Positions 11,635 through 24,529 of a DNA stretch of 64,000 nt are shown in pieces. Both the position numbers and the translations under genes were made by a program. The stretch spans positions 31,905,202 through 31,969,201 of the forward strand of contig CM046309.1 of the NCBI GenBank assembly GCA_025267735.1, read 5' to 3'. Under the pieces are notes generated by a model. It searched no databases. It worked only from the letters and a program-made list of their open reading frames with translations, and had not been told where the DNA came from. Each line of letters starts with the position of its first letter. The stretch's first letter is position 1. Origin of the DNA: Mactra quadrangularis (lineage: Eukaryota > Mollusca > Bivalvia > Venerida > Mactridae).

Positions 11635-14600
11635 CTACCAATCATGGATGACTTCAGCTAACTGTACAACATTCTTAGCTTGTAATAATAAAGGCATATC
11701 TATCATATGTCCTCTGTATGTAAATGCTCCCTGAAATATAAACAAAATACACACTATGTATATACTAACTGTATTTTAGTTGAATACAAAAGTTATACGG
11801 AGTGTAAAATTTATATGAATATTTTTTTTTTATATGAAAAAGAAACAAAGGGCACAACAATAATGAATTTGATGGGTCCAAAATTGGGCAACACTTCATC
11901 ATGAATAATCCAGTAAATAAGAAAGATAACCTAAATATAAACATAGTTTAAATGTTTGTGCAAAAATATGCCAGTAATAGCTTTAATACACCTAACTTAT
12001 TATAATAATAATTCATGGATATTGAAATTGTGTACTACTACCGTCAACTACTTGTCTATATATATCAACATGTTATTATTATGTTGCTATATTCAGTAAA
12101 CCATGTGTGAGAGTATTATGGGCTGGAGGCCTTCCATTACAAAACAAATTCATTGTCATTGTCACTTAACTAGATTTTATAGTTGAAAAACAAACGAAAT
12201 GCTACCGTTATCTACAAGAAAAAAGGTATAAAATATTTATTTATTTATACTAGGTTAACGCTGTATCAACTTAGATTATTTCACAGCGTCTAGTGCACCT
12301 AACCTAGCTTTCCTGGACCCTTGTCTATAACCAGTACTCACATACCCTTCCACAAGGCCGGAAACTTCTCCATATACCTTATTAATGGAGGAAAATTGAC
12401 ATTATAGACAAATTTTATGAAAGGGTATAAAATAAGATTAAAATCATTGGTACATCACTACATATATACCTGGCCAGAAGCTTGATGTTCCTCAAAAGCT
12501 TGTATAACACCTTTAGCCCATTCTATATATTCTTTACTAGGACTAAATGCTTCCTGTACTATAGGTATTTGTGATGGATGTATCACTTGTTTACCAGTAA
12601 ATCCCATATGTGAACTTTTGATTGATTGCTCCTTCAATGACTCTTGATCTATAATTAAAACAACAGTATGTTATACAATTATCAATCGCACAAGTCATTA
12701 GGGCTTGACAATTGCTTGTTGCTGAGTCAGACAACCACCAATATATTTCACTTGACTGAATGGAATGTTTACAAGCTGCAACATGTTGCCTGAACCTAAA
12801 TATAGCTAGTCAGGGCCAATAGACTATATCCGGAATTCAAATATTTGTGTTTTTCCATGTAGGTACAAACAAACTTTCACTGTTACAATGAAAAAACGTG
12901 TACAAAGAACAATAGGATTTAATCCATATTTCTTGATTTTCAACAATAATGTGTAACAAACTTTGTTTGTACCTACATCCCACAGACGGAAAAACCCACA
13001 AATTTGAGTTCCGAATTAAGTCTATTGGATCACATATAATGTCAAGTTCTTAGTCATATTACTGTTTAAGTTTATTAATGTTAAGTAACTGCCTGTATCA
13101 GTTTTACACGCCCATTGAGGAAGTTTAATTGTAGCAATTTAAAATTTCCAAATTCTCCATCAATGACTTGATACTGTAAAATTCCACCTCAAGGAGGATC
13201 AAAATTGATAGTAATAATAGCAGAATGATCTTAATATAAGGACCCATTTCTACTCATATTAAGCATAAGGGACTTAAAAATCCTAAAAATTGATTGATTT
13301 TGCAATAAGTATGAGTTAACTCATTTCATAAGTGACTTACAGTGAAACACAATTTGCATTAATCATGGCAGTCATAATTTTTATCCTTTTTTTAAAACCT
13401 TCAGTTAAAGACACTAAAAAACACTTTTAAGCGGAAATGTTACCTTTATAATCAATATGTACCATATCAATAGCTTGTAATCTAAACGCTTTAGCTAATG
13501 TTACAAACTTTTGTCTAGCATATAACAACTCCCATCCCTCTGTTGATCTCTTGGCCCCTGTAATGTATGAGAATTATCGAAGTACGGTATATTGTAGTTA
13601 CCGGTAAATCTTGCTTTTCAATAGAACATTATACATGAGTATGTAAAAAATAAATAGTAAAACAAGTTTAGAACATTGCATAAACTTGTATCATTATTAA
13701 ATTTTATTCAACTGTCAGTATAGCATTCATTAACTCTGCTGATTTAAATTTGATTTCATGAGTCATTAGTAAGGAAGTACTCTAGTAAATATTCAAATCA
13801 GCAGGGTAAGTGTATGCACTACTGGCAGTTGAATAAAATTTAACAATACACATCTTAATTAGAAGTGTATATTTTTTAATGGCTTTTCATCACTCCAGCA
13901 TCAATGGTAAAATAAATAATTGACTACATGTATACAAAGCCTTGTAGAAAAACTTAGGACAATAAGGGCCTTTACAAATCAGCATGAAAGAATGAGAATC
14001 TCATAAATCAAAATTTCTAAATTTAATAAACCGGTTCAACCCTTGGCTACATTTCTAGTTGCCTAAAAAAGTTATATTTACTAAACAAAAAGAGCGTATA
14101 GTTCCTTTTTTCTCAACAGTCAAAACATGAATAATTTCACAGTAACTTCATGTTCTTTGTCTAACACTCGTTATATTGAGATATTCAATAACCGTGAAAT
14201 TATTCAAACTTTGACAGTTGAGAAAAAATGGACTATAATACACCTTATTTGAAAGCCTACTGAAATCAGACTAATGTCTTAAGCTCCATGCGCAAAAAAG
14301 AAACATCTTTTGTGCCAAAATCTGGCCAGATAACAATAATCAGATGGACAAAGGAGGAGATGGCTCTACAGTAAAATATCAAATATAAATTGATAAAGTT
14401 AGTAAGTGATCAAACAATAACTAAATGTATGTACAGTCTACGAAATTAGGATATGAAACTAGTTGTTCTAAAACAGATCATTTTAAGAGCAAGCACATTA
14501 TCTCATTTGCAGAAACTTTGGTTGCCCAAAAGAAACTGTTGGTTGCCCAAACAAAAAACTGATTGTCCGGGGCAACCAGACACCCACTAATTTCAAAGGC

Positions 14601-17520
14601 TGTATGTATAACTTACCTATATCAGCACAATAATCATCAGAACCAAATACTAGACCATCTACAGTGAATGTATTTGATCTAAGAGAAAATTCTGTACCTT
14701 TTTCACATATATCTCTAAGATTAATCAAACCTAATGCACTCTCAACAAATAATATCAGTGATATCTTATGTGTTAATTCTCTGTTCTTTAACACTGATGT
14801 AACTTGATGTGTAATCTGAAATATAATCACAAACAAGGTATTTAAATCAATGTTTAAAAAATATATAGATGGGTGTTGCTCAAATACAATGATTACATGC
14901 ATACTATAAAATTTAATAATCAACAATGAGTGCTTCTTCTTAGTATTGCAATTTTATAATCACTGCCTCATATGAATACAGGTTTGTTTGATTATAAAAA
15001 GAAATAAAGAATATGTTCTTTCAAACGTGACTAAACTGAGTAGAGGCTTCAAAACAAAGAGAGCTTAACATCTCTGATTTAGAAATAAACCATCAAAGTA
15101 TTAGTTTTGAAATACTTAACCATGTATACAGACATATATTTCTTAGTTCTTTATCTAATTTCAACTTGTGATCTTTAGAAAGTGATCTCCATATCACTTT
15201 CAAACTCATTCTTATTGTTTGTTTTTTTATTGTGGAACAAAAAAAGCCAACACATATGTGAAGAACATCATTGGTAAAACTTTTTTTTCAAAATTGCACT
15301 TAAATAAATTTACACAAACTAACTAAATAGATTACAAATTCCTAATGACAGTCCACAGACCTCAATAACTTTTTTGACACTTTGAACATTAAAATAATAA
15401 ACTTACAGTAGCTAGTTCTTGCACACTATTAACTTTAGGTATCATTAATGTTTGTGGTAGTTTTTCTGCCTCACATATCACTTTTAAATCATCTTCCATC
15501 AAACCACTGTTGACTGAGTTAACACGTACAATACATTCAGTACGACCAAAATCAAGTACATCCAAAGCTTTTTTTATAGTTTGTCTTGCCTCAACCTGAA
15601 AAAATACACAAAATGAAATAATCTTTCTTCCTTAATTTATTATACATGTATTTCAAAACATAAATGTATGAGTAAAATTATAAATAAGAGTTAGACATAT
15701 TGTCACATTCCTGAGCAAAATTACACATCTTCTTGGAATCACTGTTACAGGATTTTCAGTGCATTGTGCCAAAAGAGATCAACTAAACTCCATAATTGGC
15801 TTTTTAAAAGACAGTTAAAAGGATTGAAAGCCATATGCTACAAATTGGTCATAAGCAATAAACATTCTGTGAATATAAGACTAGTTCCCCTTGTTTGCCT
15901 GTTAGCTGCCGAATAATCCTGATTACCCACACAATAATATAATAAGTCCAAATGATCAGAGTTGTCTATTTCATAGACAGAGTAAATGAACACTTTACCT
16001 TCCTATTAGCAGCCACACCATCTTCACAATCCATGACGACACTATCAACTTTAAATATTTCTATTTTCTTTAGTTTTCTTTCATCATTACCAGGTACATA
16101 CAACACTGCTCTTCTTGGTGTTACCCTATTACAAGATAAATATTCATGCACATATAAAAATTTACAACAACTTGAATGTCAATGAGACTTAGGACAGTCA
16201 TGACTTAAATGCCATCTCTCATTGATTTAAATTGAGGTAAGCTTGAGGTAAGCTCAATTCTGAGGATTCTAATTCTAGGAATCATGTGATGAGAAAACAA
16301 CTTACAATTGGTGTAAATGTTGGAAGGTCCCATTTAGAATTGAGGACAGTCAATATCAGTAACCAAAATATTTTAACAAGCATTATTAAATAACTATATG
16401 TTATTAGTCCAATAAAAAAGCACCTGCCTCGTTCAATAACACGATGGCCTGCCTTATAACAAGGCCAATATCTATATCACTTTTTCGGCCCCGGGCCGAA
16501 AAGTCATATAGATATAAAGCCCCCATTTGAAGTATTTTGATTGGCTAATAAAGCAGGGCCAAAAAAATGATATAGATTTCTGCAATTTAAACTGGTAAAT
16601 GGCAGCCATTTTGTTTTAACTCGGTCTATGCGTAGACGCCGACAGGTTGCATAAATGAAAGAAAATATTCTCAGTTTCAAAACATTCATGTCATGATTTA
16701 GTAGTGTTTAACCGATTATGTTAAAAATTTACGATGTGTAGATTTCACGAAACACAAGCAAACATTTACCGACTTAGAACAATTAATTGCTAGGTCGTCT
16801 GCAACTTGGAGACAACAGAAAATGTCGAGAAAATTGTGGCGCGGTGAAGAAATATTATAATTAAATGTTGTTATTTAATAAAATTGTCAATAAATAAGTG
16901 ATTTGATATTGTCCCTGTTATTTGTCCTCGGGTCAGTAGTATTGGCCCTCGGCCTTCGGCCTTGGGCCAATACGACTTCCCTCGGACAAATAACAGGGCC
17001 AATATCAAATCACTTATTTATTAACATATAATATAATTGAATGAGAGAAACATGTACCAGTACTTAACAATTGATTCATTTTATGCCAAGCAAGCAATGG
17101 ATGTTGTTGAATCCATCATTGGAACCAAAATCACAATGCTTATTTCAGTGTAATCTTACAATTCATACAAACTATTCACGTGACAAAATTGTAATGAGTC
17201 TGAGGTACCCTGTAAGTCAAACTCATAAACAGAACAAAATAGACCATATCATTTATTTTGTCATAGTCGATACAGTAGTACATACATGTGAACAAATCAT
17301 GTATGAATACACCATGACAGTAAAATTATCAATAATCGACAGTCAAAAGTATTTTTATAATCATCAAATATCAAACAAAGAATTGCAATAACCTTTTAGG
17401 TTTTACATGTATTCCACCTCCCTGACAACTTCCAGTAGATAAAGAAATCTTCTGTAATACTTTGCATGATGAACATGCCTGTTGAAACAGTTTACAACTA
17501 TATTGTCTTACTGCACTCAT
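11635..17520 (-). CDS. CLYBL: Citramalyl-CoA lyase, mitochondrial (citrate lyase beta-like), seven exons
   Basis: Coding exons in transcript order: 17520-17393, 16125-15999, 15595-15407, 14815-14617, 13557-13444, 12648-12470 and 11730-11635. All have GT-AG borders and matching phases, giving 343 aa against about 340 in vertebrate CLYBL. Residues 1-42 are basic and Ser/Cys-rich with no acidic residue, as expected of a mitochondrial presequence. Recognisable blocks are RRAVLYVPGNDERKLKK, MDCEDGVAANRK, RVNSVNSGL, LFVESALGL, VFGSDDY, MGFTGKQVIHP and MIDMPLL. From family knowledge, Glu173 and Asp209 match the Mg-binding pair and Asp323 matches the conserved catalytic Asp (Asp320 in human). The enzyme cleaves citramalyl-CoA in itaconate/C5 catabolism, which protects mitochondrial vitamin B12. 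The chosen ATG is the first in frame after a plausible splice acceptor at 17538-17539. No damage is visible. Confidence 0.95.
12290..12430 (-). repeat. SINE family B, copy 2 (truncated)
   Basis: It matches the reverse strand of the 8625 copy: cacctaacctagctttcctg, then acccttccacaaggc, then ttatgaaagggtataaa. The tRNA head is missing. It lies in the last CLYBL intron. Confidence 0.55.
12816..13028. mobile_element. 213-bp palindromic MITE in CLYBL intron
   Basis: Inverted arms of about 75 bases start ccaatagactatatccgg and end with the complement ccgaattaagtctattgg. Both include a tgtaggtacaaacaaa segment and its complement. No target duplication was identified. Confidence 0.6.
13697..13843. 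mobile_element. ~147-bp foldback MITE, family P, copy 1
   Basis: Perfect 18-bp terminal inverted repeat ttaaattttattcaactg / cagttgaataaaatttaa. Inner arms share ctgatttaaat and its complement. Relatives are at 35438-35562 and 37890-38028. This copy is in a CLYBL intron. Confidence 0.7.
14097..14238. mobile_element. Mariner-like MITE, family M, copy 1
   Basis: TA-bounded inverted ends with the core ttttttctcaac(a/t)gtcaaa followed by a tgaataatttcac segment. The family recurs at 20834-21010 and 40497-40716. TA borders suggest Tc1/mariner, but no transposase is present. Confidence 0.6.
16404..17034. mobile_element. Composite element with two strong hairpins, CLYBL intron 1
   Basis: Two stem-loops lie in about 630 bp: 16463-16523 (arms around tatctatatcactttttcgg) and 16889-17032 (arms of about 65 bases starting aataaataagtgatttgat, with a tight ttcggcc loop). 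Weak outer inverted ends (tatatgttatta / ttaacatataa) bound the pair. The GC-rich, CpG-containing stems stand out from the AT-rich surroundings. It is probably an old MITE of unknown family. Confidence 0.5.
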
Positions 17521-17537
17521 TGTGTATCTTCTGTATA
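17521..17537 (-). other. CLYBL 5' UTR part of coding exon 1
   Basis: On the minus strand a pyrimidine run ending in CAG (17538-17540) precedes 17 noncoding bases and then the ATG. This implies at least one upstream noncoding exon. A good donor (AAG then GTTAGT) at 18794/18793 is the best partner. A LINE fragment then lies inside that 5' intron. Confidence 0.5.
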
Positions 17538-17649
17538 CTGAAAAACATGAGGTACAAAACACTTTAAGTAAGAAAAATTTATTCATTTAACGACATTTTT
17601 TAAAAAGTTTTTGCTAAATAGGCTTCACTGAACTTCAAAATTTATATGA

Positions 17650-18385
17650 AAAATTCACGCCTATCTCGTTAGGGTGTAATCAACATATTAGTATAAAGGT
17701 TACAAAAGGCAAATTTAATGTTTGCTATGTTGAGAAGGACTTTTAAATACTTGGATTCTACTATGTCTATACCGTTATATAAAACCTTAGTCAGAACTCA
17801 TCTAGATTACGCTACATGTAGCTCAGTGTGGGCCCCTTTTAAGGTTAAACATATTTAACAGATAGAATCGGTCCATGAAACAACTACAAGGCTTGAAAAA
17901 CCTTAATTGCCCAGAGAGACTTAAGATTCTGAAACTCCCAACTTTGGCGTACAGACGGATAAGGGGTTACATGATTGCGATCTTCAAGATAGCTAATGGT
18001 TTATATGATAAGAGGGCTGTTAACATCATCATATTCAGGGATGATGATGAATCTCTGAGATCTAGTCAAAGAAGATATAGTAAAAAGTTGTTTATATCTA
18101 TATCTAGAACTAATCATCGTAAAAACTTCCAAGTGAACTGTGTTGCTACTGTGTGGAACAACTTACCAGGTTGTATCATGCTTTCACCTAGTTTAAATAG
18201 CTTTAAAACAGACGACAAATTTTGGGATAACCAGGAACTAAAATATAGTGACTTTAAAACAAATATCTCCGGAACTGGAAACACAGTTCAAACTGTATTA
18301 GACTATAATATGGAGTCTGGCAAAGAGGATTAGTTATCCTGAGCTGGAAAACCACTTAAGTAAGCGTAAGTAAGTAAGTGAACTT
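17650..18385 (+). pseudogene. 3' fragment of a non-LTR retrotransposon (CR1/L2/Jockey-type)
   Basis: Translation gives the end of a LINE reverse transcriptase. Frames around 17690-17870 read YKTLVRTHLDYA and SVWAPF. After a frame change near 17870 comes a run to the stop at 18333 with ERLKILKLPTLAYRRIRG, IFKIANGLYD, then KNFQVNCVATVWNNLP and a SLNSFK motif. This is the conserved C-terminal order of CR1/L2/Jockey ORF2. The fragment ends in a short (gtaa)n tail at 18358-18380, as such LINEs often do. It is 5' truncated and frameshifted. It lies inside the presumed CLYBL 5' intron, in opposite orientation. Confidence 0.8.
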
Positions 18386-18793
18386 TCTAACACAATCAAC
18401 AGTTTCATACAGAAAGTTGCGGTATACGATAAATATGTGCAATAGATAATTCAGATATATATAAAATTCATCCAGTGACTTTGATCAATGACAGCGTTGG
18501 AAAGGTCAATCTTGAACCATGAACTATGACCAGATGTCACAACACACAATCACAGAGTGAGAGACAGATCCCAGCATCTATAGTGGTCTTTACACACACA
18601 GTCAAACCCATTGATCTATAGATCAATGGTCAAACCAATGTTAAAACTATTTCTATATCAAAGAGCACGATGTCAGTCTTATCTTATGAACATTTATTAA
18701 CATTTGAACCATAATGATCACTTATTGGAGCAATCAGAATTATATAATATGTCTAAAAACAAATTAGAATTTAACTTTCTGACAAATACTAAC

Positions 18794-19388
18794 CTTCACT
18801 TGAAACGTTTAGAGTGACGTCCCTTTGAGGAAAACTCTTCAAAATGCTATTTCAAACGTATATATTTTATAAAACAGAGAAAATATAAATCTATCGCTTA
18901 ATGTTCAAATATAATATAAGCTTTATGATTATGTATCATTTTGATAAATCTAGTGAATTTCTTTTAAAAATGTACAAAATCTATTCATATCTTTTTATAC
19001 ATAAAGTGGATGTTTTTATTATTTTGAGACGCTCCCTTCAACTTTCACTTCCCTGTTTGGTCACGTGATTCCAGTATTGACAGATTCTATGATAATTTCA
19101 TGGGAATCTGGCTGCAGCCAATGTCATGGATTAACGCAACAGATGTTTGATATGGTTCGGTTTTGTTACTTGTGTATGATCTTATTTTGATTTAGTTATG
19201 TGAGTGACTTGTGTATATTATCCATTTTATTCGTTGAATCGTAATTCAAAGTGAAAGTAGGATTTTTACTGATGTGACACATTTCTTCATTTGACAACTG
19301 TGGATGAAGACTGAACTCGTGCAGTTACTTATAATTATTTAATATTGATTTGGGATATGAAGGTTACGTTCGCCATTTGAACTTTAAA
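18794..19388. promoter_or_regulatory. Presumed bidirectional CLYBL/VPS13 promoter and first noncoding exons
   Basis: Two outward-facing donors bracket this segment: AAG|GTTAGT on the minus strand (exon edge 18794) and AAAG|GTAATT on the plus strand (exon edge 19388). CpG is more frequent here than in the flanks. No TATA box is obvious. The start sites cannot be placed from sequence alone. This is inference. Confidence 0.45.
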
Positions 19389-20833
19389 GGTAATTAAAAT
19401 GTAAATAGTGTTCAATATTTAATTTATTCATGGTGTATCATCATTGATATCTCAGTTGGAGTAATTATTATAAATTAGCTACATTACATACACTATAATA
19501 TTAGATAGATTGATCAATGTTTAAGAATGACATCATGTATGGTATGTCCTTTAAATTACAAATGTGATTTTTGTTTTTGTTTAGCATGGATATTAGATTA
19601 TGAATCCCTTCCAGTTATCCTTTTTGCAGGTATATAGAGAAGTAGAAAATCGAGAAGTCTGCAAATATTGGGATTTTTCATGTGAATGATATTATGTCAG
19701 TAAAGTCATGTGTTTCTCCTGATCATGTGAATGACTGAATGTACTAAGATATTCCAACATTATTTCTGAGTGCAGGCATGCACCCTATTTACATATAGGA
19801 TCCAATTGGTGCAGGCTTATATATAGGGTCCTTGGTGCAGGTTTTCTAGTTATTCATTTTTGTGTTTTTGTTTCTCTTATTTAGATTTACAGCTTGTTAT
19901 ATTGGAATTTCATCAATTTTCCAGTAATTAAGTTATGCCTAATTTATTTATTCTAATAATTTAGAACAAAGTAATGTCGATGATGGTTAAATTCTTGGTT
20001 CTTTAGAATTACTGTTTAAAAATTGATTTATGAGTCACCATTTTGTCTACCAGTGGCCAACTGCAGCTTTACTTTAAATTAGATAAGAATAAATTAAAAT
20101 TTCTAAACTCTTGTGTGAATCCTGATTGCATTTCATTGTTCTATCTTACACACTCCATACCAGCATGGCCCTCATTAGTTGATTTTCTCACAGTTTAGGC
20201 ACAGATTATTGGTAGTAAGGCAATTCCAATCCTTGCCTCTATATATACATGTATATACATGGTACTGCAGACTTAAGTTATATTTTAATCCCTGGGACAT
20301 AAGCTTTAACAGATTCTTAGTGATGCCGTGGTAATGTTACACTATTTCATCATGAGCTATCAAAAATCTTTAATCTACCTGTCACATCATGAAATTAATT
20401 ATTATATCATATTGCAAAGACAAAACTATCTAGTGTTACCCTTTAAAATAAGTAATTTTATTATCCTGAAGCAGTTTTTTTCTATCATTTGTCTTCTGGT
20501 TTGGGCAATGGCAGTATAATTATCAATAAAAAAATAAAACTAATCACTTTACTGAGGAAGCAAATAAGTCAAAAATAATGTTGGGTATCAGCTACATAAT
20601 ATTATATTTTCACTGATACAGACCTTTCTCAAGCGCTCTGCATTGATATGCAATTATGAATCATGTTCTCTCAGGTAATCTGCCAACAGTCACTTTCAAT
20701 CAAACTCTGCTTTATACATCTTCCCAGTTCATCTGAAATTTCAGCTATTGACATCAGTATGTTGACCTTTGTTGACCAGGCTGATCACAGGTTTACCTTT
20801 GAGAGTTGGGGTTCACAAAACTTAGCCGATTAG

Positions 20834-21010
20834 TATTGTCCATTTTTTCTCAACTGTCAAAGCTTGAATAATTTCACGGTGACTGAATGCATTGTTTTTC
20901 TACTGGCCGCCTGATTGTTGTAAAATATAATGTATTACGACAATAATTTTAGCAAATGCATTCACCACGAAATTATTCATGTTTTGACAGTTGAGAAAAA
21001 ATGAACAATA
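20834..21010. mobile_element. Mariner-like MITE, family M, copy 2
   Basis: The best preserved copy. It starts tattgtccattttttctca and ends with the complement gagaaaaaatgaacaata, bounded by TA. The arms extend through aataatttcacggtg and its complement. Confidence 0.7.
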
Positions 21011-21903
21011 ATAGCATTAATTAGCACTTGTAGCAATGTCAATACTGCCTAGTATTCTTTTATATGCAAGTCAGGTTTTCTAAACATTGTCTGCAGCAAG
21101 AATATGTCCAACTTAATTGTTGGGTGCACCATATAAGATGTAGGATCAGCAACATACATGTACATACTGTACATACTAAGTGTTCTCATCTGAAACCCTA
21201 TTCTATGTCTGGTTGTTTGTTATGAATTATATGTATTATTAATTTTATTGATCAGATTTCCATGTACATGTATATACATGTACATTTACGTTTATATTAT
21301 CATATATTTTGAACTTTTGAACTTGTTTCACTTTCATTTTTTACCTGAACTGTAAACCAATGTCATTGACTGATTGTATTAAATGCATTTCAAACCTTTA
21401 AGAACATGTACATGTATGTATTATTATAAAAAATAGCAATTTAAGTCATTGACTGTTTAAGTTTGTTACATTTAAACCATTGGAACCACATTATTTGTAA
21501 AACTACTTACATGTATATAGCTCTTGAACTGTAAGACTTAAATTAATTATTCAAAGCTATATCTTATGATTATCATGTGACATAATAATCATTGTATGAT
21601 CAAAAACACTTCAAAGTTCTAGATAAAGACAAATACCAGTATAATGATAAATACATACATGTACTTATTTTAGATATATGTTGGATATTTTTTGCTCTAT
21701 AACTTAAGTATTGATGGTCAAGTTGGCTGAAAGTCAATAAGGATACCTTGCCAATTTCTTATAATCAGACTTTTTATCATTTTATGTGATGATATTCAAT
21801 TATGTAAATTAAACTGCAAGTTGAATAGTTGTCAGCTACTGACAAGTATATGTGCTATGTACATTGTTATAAGCATGGGTCCAGAGATCTATAGGTTACA
21901 CAC

Positions 21904-22160
21904 AGGAGCAGTAGTCCAGTGGTAGGACACGCGCTTAGGGATCAAGAGGTAGTGAGGTACCGTGTTCAAACCCCACCAGGGGCACTGCTAATTTCCTTGA
22001 GCAGGCTTATGATTGCTTCACTTTAACCAGGTGTAAATGGGTACCTGTGAGGGTGGTATTATTCTGTTGCATCAAAGTGTCGGCTGCGGCTGCACTAAGC
22101 AAAGTTAAAAGACTCCAAAAGGAGATTGATAGATACCAGTAGCCTGAAGTCGGTGAACTC
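21904..22160 (+). repeat. tRNA-derived SINE, family A, copy 1
   Basis: A-box-like agtccagtggtaggacac and B box gttcaaacccc form a tRNA-like head. The common body follows: ggggcactgctaatttcctt, then caggtgtaaatgggtacc. The same order recurs at 25676, 41414 and 53941. Confidence 0.7.
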
Positions 22161-23128
22161 AGCTTAAACATGAAACTTAGACTATAAAATGCAGTTTCTA
22201 TGTATTATATTACAAATGTTACATTCTGTTTATTATCATTAAAATCATTTCCTGTTGCAACTCATGTAATGATAATATTATTATAATAATGTTTATGAAT
22301 TAGTTGATATCTTTCCCATCTACGCTCATCTATGAATAGAAATAAGAATAGATGATGTATGTAAACTTCAAACTATAAAATCATTTCAATATGAAATGTA
22401 ACATTATGATAAAATATTATATAATATGATATATAACATGTGACATATATACATGTGTATTATTGATCTAAGTCTGACTGGAAATTGAATATAATTGATG
22501 TTGAAATATCTTTCTCCAGAGTCTGAGTTTTCTATTGCTTTTTCTTACTTTACAGTTAAATAAGGTTTATGTAAAACACTTCAGAAGTCTTTTTTAAGAA
22601 AAAATAGAATCATACATGTAGAACATAGAGTGCTGCCAGTATGTACATGAACAGATAGAAAAGAATTTCATTGAATTTTCATTCAGTCTAATTTTTGCTC
22701 AGTGAGACAAGAACTTTCATGTTGTTGAACAGTCTATGATTTTTGCTGAGTGAGAGATGTTTTGTTAGATCTTTGTCTTTCATGTGTTCGTGAATTCATC
22801 ATCAACAATGTCTTACCTTAAGCTTAGTATAACCAATTATGGGTTATTCAAAATCACTTAATTGGCTACAAAAAATGTTATAATAATGCCCCCTTTGGTC
22901 AGATATGAGTCCCTCTTCAAAGACTAACAGTTTGTAACATGAGGAAAAATTTAGATAAAATTACTTCTGTGAAATTCTATTTTAAACTTTTACTACCATA
23001 TTTGGTAAAAATCATCATATGACATATGTTACTCTTTTTGTTCTTTTGCAAAATTATATTTCTCACCATACTATTGGAGCAAGAATTGACTCTATCATCT
23101 TGGGTCACAAGTTTTACATTGAATCATA

Positions 23129-23214
23129 GGCAGCCAGCATGGATCTGAGACAAAAATACTTTACATCTGCATACTGTGTTTTTGTCTCAGAACTGTGCCA
23201 GTCGCCTATGCATA
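23129..23214. repeat. Hairpin repeat with gtctcaga arms
   Basis: The arms tctgagacaaaaata and gtttttgtctcaga are inverted about a ~25-bp loop. Outer parts ggcagcca and agtcgcct add weak pairing. A related half copy lies at 63717-63762. Confidence 0.45.
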
Positions 23215-24455
23215 GAATTGTATGTTGCATTGTTGGGAAGATGTTTCAATTTTGTTAAACCCTTTAAGAGCACAATGTTGAACTACAATGTATACGTGTT
23301 GAATAATCATTTTAGATGGAAAATGAACTATACCCCAAATGGTACTGAAGTGTAGTTTATAGTACATTTACTTGTCTCATTTCTAGATGAGGCACAGTGT
23401 ACCATATAATAACTAGAATATTACAACCAATAATGTTGTTTTATATTGCTTATTGTTGATTCCATGTCTGGAATCTATATTTTATTTCAAGATAACATGG
23501 TTAGCTGATATTGGTTTGTAAAAATATTGATTTATTCACATTCTATAATACAAAGTAGCGATGCTTTATGATCTTAACAGAATATTGTAAGATAACGAGG
23601 TGAGCAATGTCTTTATTGAGCACATGGTTTAGATTCTAGTACATTATGGCTGAATTGTTACATGTATTTAAATTGATGCTTGGTCTAGTACACATATTGT
23701 TATTCTTGAGTGATGAGAAGAAGAATAAACTAAAGAACTGTGTCATGTGGAAAAGAATATTATGCACTCTCACATGGATTTGACCATCTTGTACAATAGA
23801 CTTTCATGATCAATAGACCCTCTTTTATGATAAAGGTTCATGTGCATAAGACTCTCATGTGAACAAAACCTCACAAATTGAAAAGACTTATGTGGTTAAA
23901 AATTAGGCTGTTATGGTGTTATCATTGTCAATGTTTTTCTTCTTTGTTTCTATATAAAATAGCCAAGTTTGAGTGTCTCTGCTGACTTTCACAAATAGAT
24001 TGAGAAATAATGATTGGTATCCTGTTAATCCTCCACACTAGACCAGCAAAATAAGTGCAATAAATATAGGTGATGATCGATTCAATTTTTCACCATTTCA
24101 CATTGTGCACATGTATAGTTAGGAATTCCGATTCTCAAAGGTCAAAATGGCCGCAGTACACTAAATTCTAGATCTTCCACCGCAAGAAGTAGTCCTAAAA
24201 AGAAAACACAAAATGGTCAGAATATTGTCTTACAGGGATAGAAAAACTAATTTGGGTGAAAAATATATTATTTTGACCCATACAAACAGAGTCACAGCCA
24301 CCCAAATGCAGTCAAACTAAATTCTCAGAACTAATTTCGCAGTGTACAACGACCCGGAAGCACTTCCCCACAAGAGCGACGCCTTATGTAAAGTTTACTC
24401 TTATGGGAATAAGACTCATGTGAAATAGCCTCTCATGTTCAAGTGTTGAGTGTAA

Positions 24456-24529
24456 GATCAGTGCAAAACTAGTCTAACTACATGTGAATAAAGATTTATT
24501 TAGAGTTGTAGGCTAGTTTTGTGCTGATC
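24456..24529. repeat. Short hairpin repeat, copy b
   Basis: The arms gatcagtgcaaaactagtct and ggctagttttgtgctgatc pair over nearly 20 bases. Same family as 11546-11611. Confidence 0.65.

Noticed and set aside
17071..17391. 106-codon plus-strand frame opposite CLYBL exon 1
   Set aside because: It lies in CLYBL intron 1, has no recognisable motif, and ends at the exon border by chance.
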